From positions 76,199 to 140,198 of the forward strand of contig MLAK01000882.1 in NCBI GenBank assembly GCA_001839685.1: a stretch of 64,000 bases of DNA. Direction: 5' to 3'. Position 1 is the stretch's first letter, and each line of letters opens with the position of its first letter. The position numbers were made by a program, and so were the translations under genes. This document shows, piece after piece, positions 19,897-30,972 of this stretch. The notes beneath the pieces are model-generated. The model had not been told where the DNA came from and did no database searches. It saw only the letters and a program-made list of their open reading frames with translations. The stretch is from Tritrichomonas foetus. Taxonomy: Eukaryota > Parabasalia > Tritrichomonadida > Tritrichomonadidae.

Positions 19897-20227
19897 CTTA
19901 ATTTTAGCACATTTTCAATATATATTTAGTCCGAATGCGACCAATTATATTATGAAAAAGTAATACAAATGAGTGATGAACCCATACAAGAAGACTTTTC
20001 ATGAAAGTTTATTTTTTTCGCTTCATAACTATATCTCCATGGCAAAAAGACTAACTTCAAAGTTTTGGGGAAAGTAGACTGCGTGATTCCATTTTTCTTA
20101 TTTATTTTTCAATTTTTCAATATCTCTGTTTGGTGATGAAAACGATTTCATTTTCAATTTTCCAAATTTTTCATACAATTCATAAATTTTCTATTCATAT
20201 ATATAGAAAAAGTTATTTAAATCCAAA
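19897..20227. other. Divergent intergenic region
   Basis: Shared upstream region of the type I membrane protein and the 7TM protein. AACGAT near 20139 and several TCATA Inr-like motifs in 20170-20200 are present, none decisive. Confidence 0.35.
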
Positions 20228-21157
20228 ATGAAAACTGATACCATTTTCGATATAGTTACCCTTATTATTACATTCGCATACGTCGTTACATGTATTATAT
20301 TAATGACATTCATTTCGAAATATAAAGAAAACGAATTTAACAGATTATGGCGAACGAGAATATTTTTAGTTGTATTAACGCTACTTCAAGCTCTAGTTTC
20401 CGGATTAACAAATCTCAAATGGTATCCTAGACAATTTAACAATGTCAAAAATAAAGCAGCGTCTTGCACGATCTCAACATATCTTCATCAAATGGTTATT
20501 TTCCCACTTTTTCTCGGAATTATCACTCATCTCCTTCAGTGCGCGTCAAATGCCAAACTTATTAAGGACAACCGGCCGAATTTGAAAGTAATCAGAAAAT
20601 CATTTTTTTATGCTGTTTTTCCAATTGTTGCTGGAATAGTCAATTTAGTGCTAGCTGGATTTAGACATGATATTGTTTTTTTCATATCATATGATGAAAA
20701 TGAAGCCACGTGTGTTGAATCATCATACTACCAAGTGATTCAAATTGTTTTTATTATTGCCCTACTGATTATTTTGATAAGGTCAAATAAGAAAGTCAAT
20801 TCAACAGTGTTAAACGTTCATCACCAAAAACGGGTAAAGCAAATTCCATTTCTATATATTCCTTTCATTATCGTTTGCGCATTGACTTTAGCTGAACCTT
20901 ATGTTGGAAAGGAGGTTCAAATTGCATTTAGATTTATTGATTATATATTGACTACATTTTTCATGTTTATTCTCCTTCACTTTCTTGTCATCAGGCCCAT
21001 AAAAGACGCCTCAAAATCACCATTGACACGTGGTCACATCACCAAACGCCATGGAATAATAGAATCACCAATAAATGAAGAAGCTTATGATGATGAAAAT
21101 TTGGCTGATGAAGAAAATACGAATAGTGCTGATGATCTCGATAATTTGTCTGTGTAA
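20228..21157 (+). CDS. Seven-transmembrane, GPCR-like membrane protein
   Basis: 309 residues with seven hydrophobic spans at about 8-30, 43-62, 84-106, 124-145, 166-186, 207-224 and 234-255, then a cytosolic tail of about 50 residues rich in Asp, Glu and Asn. The loop between spans 2 and 3 has a Cys (about 80) and the loop after span 4 another (about 160), compatible with a loop disulfide. Basic residues flank the presumed cytosolic loops (SNKKVN, HHQKRVK). I see no DRY or NPxxY motif, so it cannot be assigned to a receptor class. The best description is a GPCR-like 7TM protein of unknown ligand. The start is the first ATG in frame. Confidence 0.75.
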   Translation: MKTDTIFDIVTLIITFAYVVTCIILMTFISKYKENEFNRLWRTRIFLVVLTLLQALVSGLTNLKWYPRQFNNVKNKAASCTISTYLHQMVIFPLFLGIITHLLQCASNAKLIKDNRPNLKVIRKSFFYAVFPIVAGIVNLVLAGFRHDIVFFISYDENEATCVESSYYQVIQIVFIIALLIILIRSNKKVNSTVLNVHHQKRVKQIPFLYIPFIIVCALTLAEPYVGKEVQIAFRFIDYILTTFFMFILLHFLVIRPIKDASKSPLTRGHITKRHGIIESPINEEAYDDENLADEENTNSADDLDNLSV

Positions 21158-21630
21158 TGTTGATTAATAAAAATATTTGATATATTATTCTGCTTTTTAT
21201 TTTGTTGCCTGATTTTTGGTAATCATCAAATAATAGACACAATTATCATAATAATTTTACAGTGATTTTGCATAATGTTCTTTCATATGAAGAAGGCCAT
21301 TTTCATGTCATTCAGGAAATTGTATCCTAAATAAAAAATAAAAATGGCTGTTTATTAGAAAATGAGATATCACATCATTATTGAAAAAAAATACAAAAAC
21401 ACAGTTTTATTAATTGTAAATGAATCAACTGGTAAAAATGCTTCATTTAATTTCATCACTGAGAATTTTTATGAATGATTTCCAAAGATTTCTTTAGAAG
21501 TTAAATGACCAATTAAATTCAGAAAATTAATAGCATAAATTCCAAATCTCAAATTTCATTCTGAAAAATGACACTTTTCTGAAAAAATTCCCAATTTTTG
21601 CGATTTTTTTTTAACTCAACATTTCATAAA
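21158..21630. other. Intergenic region
   Basis: AT-rich spacer. TCATA at 21623-21627, four bases before the kinase ATG, could be its initiator. Nothing else seen. Confidence 0.35.
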
Positions 21631-23283
21631 ATGGATACAATTAATGCGCTTATTTCAACTCTTTTCGATATGACTCGTTTAGAAGATCCCGAAAGAATTG
21701 CCGCCGGTAATTTTGGTGTCGTTCATCGTTATATCGATAAGCAAACCAAACAAAAAATTGCAGTTAAAACTCTCAAAAAAGGAAAACTTAATGACAAACA
21801 TCAAGGAATTCTCTATTTTTTCAGAGAAGTGTTCAATCAGATTTACGGAACTCATCCAGCTGTTGTTCCATTAATCGGCTGGAATGTTTTTGATTCCAAT
21901 AATGAGCCGAATTTAGTGATTGTTATGAAATATATGGAGAACGGAACACTCGAAGATCTTCAAAAGCGTCACGGAATTGATGATCCGATTGATCCAACAA
22001 CCAAAACCATTTTGATGTATGGTATTGCCAAAGCAATGAAGCACCTGCATAAACTCAAAATTATACATAGAGACTTAAAATCAAGCAATATTTTCATAGA
22101 TGAGAAAAATTATCCATACATCGCTGACCTTGGGCTGGCCAAAATTATTCCAGAAGATAATCTAATGTCACAGCAATGTGGAACACCTCTTTATTTAGCC
22201 CCAGAAATTTTCACAACCAAAGAATATAGTTTTGCAGCAGATGTCTACTCATTTTCGTGTATTGTTTACGAATTGATAGAAAACCATAAAGTACAATTTT
22301 CTCGACCAATTAAAACTACATATCAAATATATAATATCCTTAAAAATGGAGATCATCCAGTCCTCAGACTTGCAAACGATGAACAAAAAGAATTTTTAGA
22401 ACACATTTGGTGTTTATCACCAAATGATCGTTGGTCATTTGCACAAATCGTTGATGAAATTGAGAAAGGAAAATATTGGTTCCCTGACACTGATGAAGCT
22501 CAATTCAAAGCTTATAAAACTTATCTTGAAAAGAATGAAGCAACATTATTATTTGGTTCCGGTGGATCCAAGGAGAACAAAGCAATCGAAACTTTGGAAG
22601 ATTCAAAGTGGGGTGAAATTTTGCTTTCAGACGATAAAAGTAAAATAAATGCATCATTTATACATAACGTAATTTTAGCAGCACAACAAGATGACAAAAA
22701 AGCACAGGAACTGGCATCAATGATTTACTACATTGGTCATACTGTTCTAAAATCACCACTTTTAGCATCTTATTATTCAAATCAATCTGATAATCAATTT
22801 CTTCAAATGTTTTCTCGACAGACATCTTTTCCATCAAAACCAAATAACTGTGAAATTGGTGAAATGTATGAAGGTAGTGGAAATTACGAAGATGCAGTGA
22901 AATACTATCAAATTGCTGCTGAAACAGAGAAATCACTTCGCGCTATGTGGCGTTGGGGTCATATTTTGATCTATCATGATATTGACTGCCAAATTGAAGA
23001 GGGAATTCAATTGATGCAGTTGGCAGCCGACAATGGTGAATCAAACGCTTGCTTTGAACTTGGAAAAATGTATCTAACTGGAGAATTTGTTGTAATTGAT
23101 ATTGTAAAGGCGATTGATTATTTGAAAGTTGCATCAGATAACCTTCATCCTGATGCACCTTGTTTACTTGGTTTCGCCTATTCAAAAGTTGGTGATCATG
23201 AAAATAGTAGGAAGTTTTATTCAATGGCTGTGGAAAAATTCGACGATGAAGAAGCAAAAGAAGCTCTTGCTTCACTTAAATAA
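21631..23283 (+). CDS. Protein kinase (TKL-like) with C-terminal Sel1 repeats
   Basis: 550 residues from the ATG at 21631; the frame runs further upstream without another ATG. The kinase domain (about 20-290) has a loose glycine loop (AAGNFGVV), the ATP lysine in IAVKTL (Lys46), HRDLKSSN (Asp148), a DLG in place of DFG (Asp166) and APEI. HRDLKSSN with DLGLA is typical of tyrosine-kinase-like Ser/Thr kinases. Residues about 400-550 hold three or more Sel1-like repeats (GEMYEGSGNYEDAVKYY, LGKMYLTGEF, LLGFAYSKVGD), which are protein-binding solenoids. Kinase-Sel1 fusions are abundant in amoebae and trichomonads. All catalytic residues needed for activity are present. Confidence 0.92.
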   Translation: MDTINALISTLFDMTRLEDPERIAAGNFGVVHRYIDKQTKQKIAVKTLKKGKLNDKHQGILYFFREVFNQIYGTHPAVVPLIGWNVFDSNNEPNLVIVMKYMENGTLEDLQKRHGIDDPIDPTTKTILMYGIAKAMKHLHKLKIIHRDLKSSNIFIDEKNYPYIADLGLAKIIPEDNLMSQQCGTPLYLAPEIFTTKEYSFAADVYSFSCIVYELIENHKVQFSRPIKTTYQIYNILKNGDHPVLRLANDEQKEFLEHIWCLSPNDRWSFAQIVDEIEKGKYWFPDTDEAQFKAYKTYLEKNEATLLFGSGGSKENKAIETLEDSKWGEILLSDDKSKINASFIHNVILAAQQDDKKAQELASMIYYIGHTVLKSPLLASYYSNQSDNQFLQMFSRQTSFPSKPNNCEIGEMYEGSGNYEDAVKYYQIAAETEKSLRAMWRWGHILIYHDIDCQIEEGIQLMQLAADNGESNACFELGKMYLTGEFVVIDIVKAIDYLKVASDNLHPDAPCLLGFAYSKVGDHENSRKFYSMAVEKFDDEEAKEALASLK

Positions 23284-23984
23284 TTCAAATGGTTTAATAG
23301 ATGAATGTAAAATTGACAATGTGGTGGATGTATAAATTTCTTTATTCAACAATAGTTTTTATTTTCTTCATATTTTTATCTTATTATTTTGTATTTGAAG
23401 GAAAGTGTAGTTTCCCATGAATCATTTCCTTGATTTCTTCGTATATTAATTTGATCGAAAAGAGTGAAAAAGATAGAAATAATATCTTTTTTGAGATTTG
23501 ATGGATATGTGATATAAAAAATCGGGAATACAAGAGATTGGCAATCTTTAATTTGACCATATATTCACCATTTTTTTCGAGGAAATTGAAAATGACATCG
23601 AAAAATGAAGTGAATGATTGATGGTTGGGTTTGTTCACATAATAATGTAATAAAAATTGCATTTATATATATATATATATATACATTCTGGCTATCAGAT
23701 AGATGGTAATTTATTGCAACTCTGGAAACAATGAGAGTTTTGATTGCGATTTGTATATTATCTCTCAAATAAATATAAATTCTTCAAAGAAGAGGAAAGA
23801 ATTAAAACGTCATTGATTAAGAATTAGGAACACAAATCTGATTCAAAAATGATTGTTCTGATGTGAAGATGATGTTGAAAAATAGTCAAAACTTTTTCAA
23901 ATTGTAATTGGTTTATGGCCAATGATTTTTTTAGTTAAAAAGTATAGCCGACAACATATTCTTTTTCAAATTTTCTATATTTCC
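23284..23984. other. Intergenic region with a (TA)n microsatellite
   Basis: About 0.7 kb of low-complexity AT-rich DNA. A (TA)n run of about 20 bases lies at 23663-23683. The minus-strand frames in this stretch look like chance products of AT-rich sequence. Confidence 0.45.
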
Positions 23985-24827
23985 ATGTCGCTTCGATTCT
24001 GCTATGAGCCTCTTCCGAAAGTTCGCTTAATCAGGCGACAATCCATTCGTTTTTATGTCGGCACACCGCGCCTCAATTTCGTCACAGTAAGTAAACCAGA
24101 GCGGATCTCACGCGATAGTTTTGAAATAATCGAACATAATCCACGAAGGGAGCCGAAAACGAAAGACTCAAATTCCAGTCAGACATCAGAGCCAAAGACT
24201 CCCAAAATCAAAACTGTTCAATCTGTTTCCTACGATAAAACTTTTACCGGATGTTACGAATTAATGAAATCGATTCGAACAAAAAAGAATTTAAGAATCC
24301 TTTACGATCTCAGAGACTCAGAAATCGACCAGAAAAACCACTTTTTCGAGATGGCGGGTGATGATTTAAATGACTTGTCAGATATCGAAATGAAGCTCAG
24401 TAATTGTCAGTATGAAAAAGTTGATGACTTTTTCGATGAGTTGATTCATTTTTTCGACATGATCGGTGATATAATGAGAACGAATAATCCTGAAATTGCC
24501 AAATCGGCTCGTCACTTTATTTCCTATCTTGAATCAACAAAAAACAAAATGGTTGTTCCAAAGCAAGTTGTTTCTTACTTGGATTTAAAACAACAACTTC
24601 AAAATTTTATTGACATAAAAATTCCCAATTTTCAACGAGTCGTATCTTCTCACAATTTGGAAGAAATTGCTCACAAATTGAATGAGTTAGATGAGCAAAA
24701 GAAATTGAGGGCAGAGTGGCTCGTTAAAATCCATTGTCCAACACTTCCTTACTATGCAACCGGGATTGACTTAAAACAGCTTCCGGAAACTGCAATAGAC
24801 TCGCTTGTGAAGCTGATAAGCGCTTAA
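23985..24827 (+). CDS. Divergent bromodomain-like protein
   Basis: 280 residues from the ATG at 23985; another in-frame ATG at 23922 would add 21 AT-rich-looking residues. After a basic, Ser/Pro-rich N-terminus (about 1-80, with KTPKIKTVQ), residues about 85-185 follow a bromodomain pattern: C-x-x-L-M-x-x-I, then DLSDIEMKLSNCQYEKVDDF, then FFDMI, then TNNPEIAKSARHFISYLE. The DLxxIxxKL-xx-xxY-xxxxxF spacing is the helix B/C signature. The conserved acetyl-lysine Asn may be the first N of TNNP, but the Tyr before it is Thr. Bromodomains read acetylated histones. The remaining 95 residues are unknown. The call is by pattern only. Confidence 0.55.
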   Translation: MSLRFCYEPLPKVRLIRRQSIRFYVGTPRLNFVTVSKPERISRDSFEIIEHNPRREPKTKDSNSSQTSEPKTPKIKTVQSVSYDKTFTGCYELMKSIRTKKNLRILYDLRDSEIDQKNHFFEMAGDDLNDLSDIEMKLSNCQYEKVDDFFDELIHFFDMIGDIMRTNNPEIAKSARHFISYLESTKNKMVVPKQVVSYLDLKQQLQNFIDIKIPNFQRVVSSHNLEEIAHKLNELDEQKKLRAEWLVKIHCPTLPYYATGIDLKQLPETAIDSLVKLISA

Positions 24828-25122
24828 TTCATTTTGTATCATATTAAATAAATGTTTAATAATCTGAATATTTTCCTTTTTTCTGTTTTTGATTTCACAA
24901 AAGAATTGAAAAGTTTAAGGGATGAATAATTAAAAAAAGGAATAGTTTCGAGATAGATTGTTTATTACAATTAAGTTTATCGAATTTGCTCAAAAATGTC
25001 AGTCAGATTACGATTAATTAAGTGAATTGAAGGAAATCACCATATTCTAGATTGTTTTGCACAATGACAAACTTTTTGTTTTTTATTTAATTTATTTATT
25101 TATTTATTTATCAGAATAACAA

Positions 25123-26142
25123 TTATGAGGCATCACTTAAGAATGAATTGGTTACAGAAATTTGTGGTAATGAAATTTGACAAGATCGTCGCCTTTTTCT
25201 TGCACTTGGTTTGAAAATATTATATGAACTAACAGATAAATTTGATTGTGACAATGTAGATCGCGTTACATTTTTGGAGCTTATCGAAAGGTTGTTTTTA
25301 GATTGATGCAGTCTTCTTTCAACACTAAATATTTCCATTTCAAGCAATTGTCCAGATGTTGGTCTGTTTAATGGATCAGGACTGAGACATAAACGAACAA
25401 TTGCAAATAAGTCATTTAGCTCTACTATTGTTGAGTTATCCCAATTTATTATCTGAATTTTTATATCTTCCAAATTTCCTGGATTCCACGGTAACTTCCC
25501 AGTCATCATTGTATAAAAAACAATTCCTAATGACCAAATATCATATTTTTTGAGGTCGCTCCAAGAATTTAATAGAATTTCTGGTGCTGTATAAAACAAA
25601 GTACCGCATAAATCATAATTTGTTCGAGATCCATCACATTCTTCACTACATCCAAAATCTCCTATTTTTATATTAAAGTCTTTATCAAGGAAAATATTGT
25701 CAGGTTTTAAATCTCTGTGAACAATGTTTTTGTTATGCAAATAATTGAGACCATCAATCATTTGATACATCATTGATAAGAGTTTATTTGTTGAACGAAT
25801 GCATTTTCCTACAATAACATTAAATAAATCACCATTTTCACAATATTCCAATACCATAACAATGTAATCTTGAAAATATAGTACTTCTTTCATTAATACA
25901 ATGTTTTGATGATTTAAATATTTATGAATTCTTGTTTCATGCTCGAAATGGATGAAACCACAGTCGTTATCCAAATCTTTCCTTATAACAATTTTTAATG
26001 CAACATATTGATGAATATGGATATGTTTTGCTAAATATACTTCACCAGTGGCACCTTGTGAGACATTATGAATCAGTTTATATTGCCCAATTGTTTCAGG
26101 AAAAGTATATTTAATTCCATCATTAGATATCTTTTCAAACAT
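25123..26142 (-). CDS. Ser/Thr protein kinase, CAMK/AMPK-like
   Basis: 339 residues from the ATG at 26142; two codons upstream begin only with TTG. A single kinase domain covers about 18-280: a degenerate glycine loop (SQGATGEV), ATP lysine 50 in VALKIV, HRDLKPDN (Asp144), DFG (162-164), GTLFYTAPE and a YDIWSLGIVFYTMMTGKLPW segment typical of CAMK-group kinases. Asp-Phe-Gly and the catalytic Asp are intact, so it should be active, although the glycine loop has Ser and Ala where Gly is usual. The short C-terminal tail is Ser/Arg-rich (KRRRSCQIS), a possible regulatory or nuclear-targeting segment. No UBA or other domain seen. Confidence 0.92.
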   Translation of the reverse strand: MFEKISNDGIKYTFPETIGQYKLIHNVSQGATGEVYLAKHIHIHQYVALKIVIRKDLDNDCGFIHFEHETRIHKYLNHQNIVLMKEVLYFQDYIVMVLEYCENGDLFNVIVGKCIRSTNKLLSMMYQMIDGLNYLHNKNIVHRDLKPDNIFLDKDFNIKIGDFGCSEECDGSRTNYDLCGTLFYTAPEILLNSWSDLKKYDIWSLGIVFYTMMTGKLPWNPGNLEDIKIQIINWDNSTIVELNDLFAIVRLCLSPDPLNRPTSGQLLEMEIFSVERRLHQSKNNLSISSKNVTRSTLSQSNLSVSSYNIFKPSARKRRRSCQISLPQISVTNSFLSDAS

Positions 26143-27589
26143 GAACAAAAATAATTCATTTGATCATATAAAATACAGTACCTATTCAATATTCTTTCAT
26201 TTTGATATTCCATTTTGAAAATTGAAACATATTCAATATTTTCTAGGAGAAATGTTCAGGCCATTACAATTGTAACGATTTATTTCTAACAATCACAAAA
26301 ACTATGTAAGTACTTCACAATTCCCGCTTAAAATAAAAATAAAAAACAATCAAAATGGAAGTAGCCATCACAATATTTTTATAAGAAAGAGTAAGTTACC
26401 AACCATTATAGATATTGTAGGAGGGAATGAACCCATATATTTTTGTGGTTTTTAAGACTCGTCAATTTTTTTTAAGAAAATGAGGATGAAGGTTCGAATT
26501 TTTTGGTAAAAGAAAAAATTGGAACTACTTCTCATTTTCAAATGATAATAACTCAGATAAAAAAGAATCATATGAAATTCTTCCGAATTTTATTTGATCA
26601 TTATCAAAGCCACAATTTTATCGGTTTTGGAAACATTCAAAATTCTGTTTATTATTCAATTATTCATTTGTCATTGTTGATTGATTCAATTAGTTAACTA
26701 ACTTTTACCGGATATGAATGCTAGAATACCTAATTTGTTTATATATTTATTTGTTTAAAAGTATATTAAGGTATTATTACCATTTTAATTCCAGCAAATA
26801 TAAAAATCCAATAAAATATTTCGAAAATGATATTTGATGATTTATATCAAATATTTTTGTATGAAATCTTTTTAAATGAAAGTAATTTCAATGTTATTCA
26901 AAATTGAATTATTTCTGTCTTCATCATTCAATAATATGGTTCATCGTATTGACAACAATAGACGAGAAAACACAAACTGAATTTTCACATTTTCTCGACA
27001 ATATCAAACTTAAAGAAGATATAGATTTATTCTAATATTGCTTCTTCATTTTTAACTGAAGATATTTTCAGTGGCAGATTATTATGTAAACTTGAAATTA
27101 ACGAGAAAGTTGAAAATGTCACAAAGAATTATAAACAAATTTACGTGAATCATCATAAAATCGACTTTCCTGCTGAGTGATATCATTTCAAATGGTACAA
27201 CTTCAAGAAATGATGAAAAATTGTCTTGAATAATCATTTGTTGATTGTTTGGTGATGGTAAATATTCAATCCATAATGATATTGTGTCAACATATGGTCA
27301 CTGATTTTTAGGAATGGAAGTAATGCTTGGATTTGAAAAAAATAATAAAATTCTTCATAACTCAATATAAATATTGTGTATATAAACAATTTAAAATCTG
27401 TGAAGAATTGCATCAATTTATTATTATTTTTAATTTCAAATATATTATCATAGCAAATCATCACTTTATTTTGAAATTCATATGACTTTTTATACAGATG
27501 AAAGGATTTCATATATTGATTTTTTTTTCATGAATTAGTGCAATAAGATAAAATAGCAATTGAGCTTTAGTGAATACAAAATTTATTCA
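26143..27589. other. Long AT-rich intergenic region
   Basis: About 1.4 kb without a supported gene. Short frames near 26503-26697 and 27234-27512 have no recognisable features. No RNA gene found by eye. Confidence 0.4.
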
Positions 27590-27721
27590 TCATTTGAAAT
27601 ATATTTCAAAATTTAGGATTGACAAAATTGTCATAAACAGCAACAAAACATATGCTATTCCAAAGAAAATAATCTTAGAATCATAAGTGAAATCCTCATC
27701 AGTGTAGGTAAATGATATCAT
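27590..27721 (-). CDS. Candidate small single-span membrane protein (43 aa)
   Basis: A 43-residue frame from an ATG at 27721 to a TGA at 27590. The N-terminus is polar and acidic (MISFTYTDEDFTYDSK), followed by one clean hydrophobic span (IIFFGIAYVLLLFMTILSIL) and a short NFEIYFK tail. Codons look coding-like (ACC, TAC, GAG, GGA) against a very AT-rich spacer. The layout resembles small ER membrane accessory subunits, but I recognise no family. No Inr was found immediately upstream. It could also be a chance frame. Confidence 0.4.
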   Translation of the reverse strand: MISFTYTDEDFTYDSKIIFFGIAYVLLLFMTILSILNFEIYFK

Positions 27722-28522
27722 TTTGAACATTTCGAAAGATTTTTCTTAATTTTTATATTTTGGTGAAAAAAGATAGATAACTCCAAGCATAAGAAAGCAT
27801 AGCTTCTTTCTATCAAAGTGTACTTTAATGTCATTTTTCAGTCTTCAAATATTTTTTTTTTTGTAGGCTTAATTATATTGTGAAACATTGTGTTCATAAT
27901 AATGTAAAATCCGGAATAGGATTGCATGTAAAAGATACAATTCGAGTCTTTTATTGTTTTGGTTGATTAAAGATATTGATTTTATTATCTTGTGTATTTA
28001 TTAATATCAAATATCTGTGGTACATATTTTCCATTTAAATAAAGCTTTCCAAATGTTTTCATATCAAGTATATTATGCATTTTTGAATTTTCTTGTTTGA
28101 TGAGTTTTATTACATTCACTATTTCTTTTTTGATATCACATGTTTCCAAATTAAATCCTGCTTCCATCAAAATTGACAAAATAATTAATTTACCTAAAAA
28201 TTTTGTTTTTCATTTTTTTCTTTCGGTAGAATATCATAACTTCGAATTCAATAAAATTTTCTCAAAATCTGTAGACCAGATTTTTGGTGAATTAAATGAC
28301 TTTACTAATTTATATAGGGCTTGGAATAGTGGCTTTCTTTTAAAAAAGCATACCACATTATAAATTAAAATAACTAAAATCTTATATTATTATGGACACA
28401 ATGTTATTAGTGATGTCTTTGACAAAATGAACCGGAACTTTTTGAACTTGTATTTAACCATATGGATAGAAAGGAAACCGTTTTTATCTGGTCATGAGGC
28501 TATCGTCCTCCTCCAAATTTTC
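27722..28522. other. AT-rich intergenic region
   Basis: About 0.8 kb between the small membrane-protein candidate and the next gene. Overlapping short frames on both strands near 27985-28363 are not convincing. The last 96 bases are in frame with the following gene but have atypical codons. Confidence 0.35.
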
Positions 28523-30352
28523 ATGAAGGGAAGATTCACGATCGCCAGTTTCACAGCATCTCCCAAATTTCTCTTCTTTTTTTCTGCACTAATATTCACA
28601 ATAATCATTCGTTATCCAGTTTTTGCATTATTTGTGTCCCTCTGGGCAATGTATTTCTATTTCTCGTCTATTCCAGCCAAAAAGAAATCGCGAAAGAAGA
28701 ATCTTCAAGTTTCAGATCGAGGAAGTATAGAAGAGAAGTATTATAATTTCCTAGAATTACTCGACGTTCAGAAAAATTCGAACCACGACATAACTCTTAT
28801 TTCGCTTATCAAAGATCATTATTTTCACGATTCAAATGCATCCGTCAAACATTCAAGCCATGAAGTCCTCCTAGACCTCATCTTTTCGCTTATTGAGGCC
28901 AAAAGAGATAAACACGAATTCAGTCTTGACGCGTGGCTCAAAGAAGTTTCAGGCCAAATTCTACCTTTAGGGACGGATAAAGAAATTGAATATTTTGTTA
29001 CACATAATTCGAATGAATTGGCCAGACTTGCAAACAAATCTCAAGACACTCCCTATTTAAATCCAGCCATTTTCACTTCACCAAGGCCAGATTTGACTGT
29101 TTTTGATGATATTCCTGATCATTATAAATCCAAAAAGTTCCGATTTCCATCATTGGCAGGAAGCGAATCCAACCCGTCCCTTATTCCAGGCGAACATTTA
29201 TGGGCGCTCATTCATGGAGATCCCGAATATTTCATTAAATATGATTATTCCAACTACTTTTTAGACGAATCTTCAATTCCTTACTGGATTATTCCATTCG
29301 CGCTCTATCGTTGGTACAGTCCAAACAACAATTCCTTCATCAAAAAGTTCGCTGAGTTTGGTGCACTTCCTTTGCACCCATCAACAATTAAATGCATCCA
29401 AAAAGATCCACTTTTCTATTTCCTCATGTCACATGTTAAGGAGAGTCATAATCTTTCCACAAATGATTCTTTAGCTTCTTTAGCAGCTACTCTTCAAGAT
29501 AAATTCGAAGCTTACTGCTTAATCACACTTATTAATGATGAAGGATTCATTACAATGAGTTCAATCATGCATGATAATATTATTAATTGTTGTATCAACT
29601 ATCTAGCACAACAAAAAATATCATGGACAATGTCTGCATTCCTTCTCCAGAAAGAACAACGAAAACAACAACTTCAATTGCTTTTAGAAGAAGAATGCAT
29701 ATCAATCGAAAATCTTTCAGAGCAAGAAAAGAAAGCAACAAAGCCTTTTGGTAACGAAAATGGTCGATTCAAAATCGACGCAGATCAAATTTTTGAAATT
29801 AAAGGGGAAAAATTAATTTTCAGAGCAGTCCGATGTTTCAATATGGAACAACATATGCAGGAGTTTTCTGCTGGCATTCAATGCCTATTTTCCGCCAGAA
29901 AATACGAAAGAATTATCCAAATTTTAGCAAACTATTATTTGTCAATGATGGCCGAATTTGGTCAAGGTCACAAAGAATTAATCAAATGGGTGAATGAAAT
30001 CGAAAATGTAAAATCAGAGATCCAAAACTTAAATGATCAAAACTCAGAACTTTCTGAATCATATACAATTTTGAAAGTATTTTCGGTCTGTCTCTCTCAA
30101 AATTCCTCTCAAATTTCTAAAGACGATGAAATTCTATTTGAGAAAGCTGGTAATATTTTGAGAAAAGAATGGAAATCATTTAATGTACGAAGACTTGTTT
30201 GTTCAGCTATGATCCATTATATACCAGAATGGCTAATGTATTTAGATGGTGTTGATGCAATTCCAAAAGATGAAGAAGCAACATATCAAGATGTGTTGCA
30301 ATGTCAGAAATTAGAAGAAAATGAATCAAACACCGAAAATTGGCATATATAA
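28523..30352 (+). CDS. Membrane-anchored protein of unknown function
   Basis: 609 residues from the ATG at 28523. An ATG at 28427 in frame would add 32 residues with unusual codons (CGG, AGG, CCG), so the later start is preferred. A hydrophobic hairpin near residues 13-48 (FLFFFSALIFTIII, then FALFVSLWAMYFYFS) precedes a basic patch (AKKKSRKKN) and a long soluble part. Conserved-looking blocks include GEHLWALIHGDPEYFIKYDY and IPYWIIPFALYRWYSP. A coiled-coil-like segment (IENVKSEIQNLNDQNSELSE) lies about 110 residues from the end. The hairpin followed by lysines suggests a membrane insertion with the bulk in the cytosol. I do not recognise the family. Confidence 0.75.
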   Translation: MKGRFTIASFTASPKFLFFFSALIFTIIIRYPVFALFVSLWAMYFYFSSIPAKKKSRKKNLQVSDRGSIEEKYYNFLELLDVQKNSNHDITLISLIKDHYFHDSNASVKHSSHEVLLDLIFSLIEAKRDKHEFSLDAWLKEVSGQILPLGTDKEIEYFVTHNSNELARLANKSQDTPYLNPAIFTSPRPDLTVFDDIPDHYKSKKFRFPSLAGSESNPSLIPGEHLWALIHGDPEYFIKYDYSNYFLDESSIPYWIIPFALYRWYSPNNNSFIKKFAEFGALPLHPSTIKCIQKDPLFYFLMSHVKESHNLSTNDSLASLAATLQDKFEAYCLITLINDEGFITMSSIMHDNIINCCINYLAQQKISWTMSAFLLQKEQRKQQLQLLLEEECISIENLSEQEKKATKPFGNENGRFKIDADQIFEIKGEKLIFRAVRCFNMEQHMQEFSAGIQCLFSARKYERIIQILANYYLSMMAEFGQGHKELIKWVNEIENVKSEIQNLNDQNSELSESYTILKVFSVCLSQNSSQISKDDEILFEKAGNILRKEWKSFNVRRLVCSAMIHYIPEWLMYLDGVDAIPKDEEATYQDVLQCQKLEENESNTENWHI

Positions 30353-30972
30353 TAATTCCAAAAACAAAATGATGTATCTATAGAGTATTTTTTTTAAAAT
30401 AAAATATTGTTTCATATTCAATCACAGTATTTTTTCCCTTTGTTTTTATTTCTGAGATCTCCATGGGCAAGTGAATTGGATAGTTTACGTGATATTTCAT
30501 CTAGCATTTCAGTTCAAAATAGAAAGGAAAATGATGACTGATAAAATGCAGAATCTTTCTGACTGTGCCTGATTATTTTCAACGAAAAATAAAGTAATGA
30601 GTATTGAGCCAAATGTTTTGACATTCATACAATCATTGATAATGTATGAAATACTAAAACGAAATAGAGCCGAAATTAAAGATATATTGTTTTGAAGAAA
30701 TTTGGAAATTTTATTTTCAGCAGTTATAATATATTTTGATTTAAAAGCTTGGTTCGTGCCGAGTTATTCTGAGGTCTTCTCCGTTATTTTTAGAATATAG
30801 ATTTGAATCGTCATAACCATTTAAATTCAATAAACACCATGAAATAATCGATTAACATAATAGATCCTTTCAAATTAATGTGTATCAAAAAAAAGTTAAT
30901 ATAAAAGAAATTTCGAATAAATTTTCTATTAAAATATTGTTTATTTCTAAATAAATATGCGATAGTTCAGTT

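Noticed and set aside
23384..23768. Two minus-strand frames around a (TA)n tract
   Set aside because: They encode YIYIYI-type low complexity from the microsatellite and lack any recognisable feature.
26492..26502. GGTTCGAATT, resembling a tRNA B-box
   Set aside because: The surrounding sequence cannot form a cloverleaf and no A-box or acceptor stem lies at the right distance. No tRNA was found in the window.
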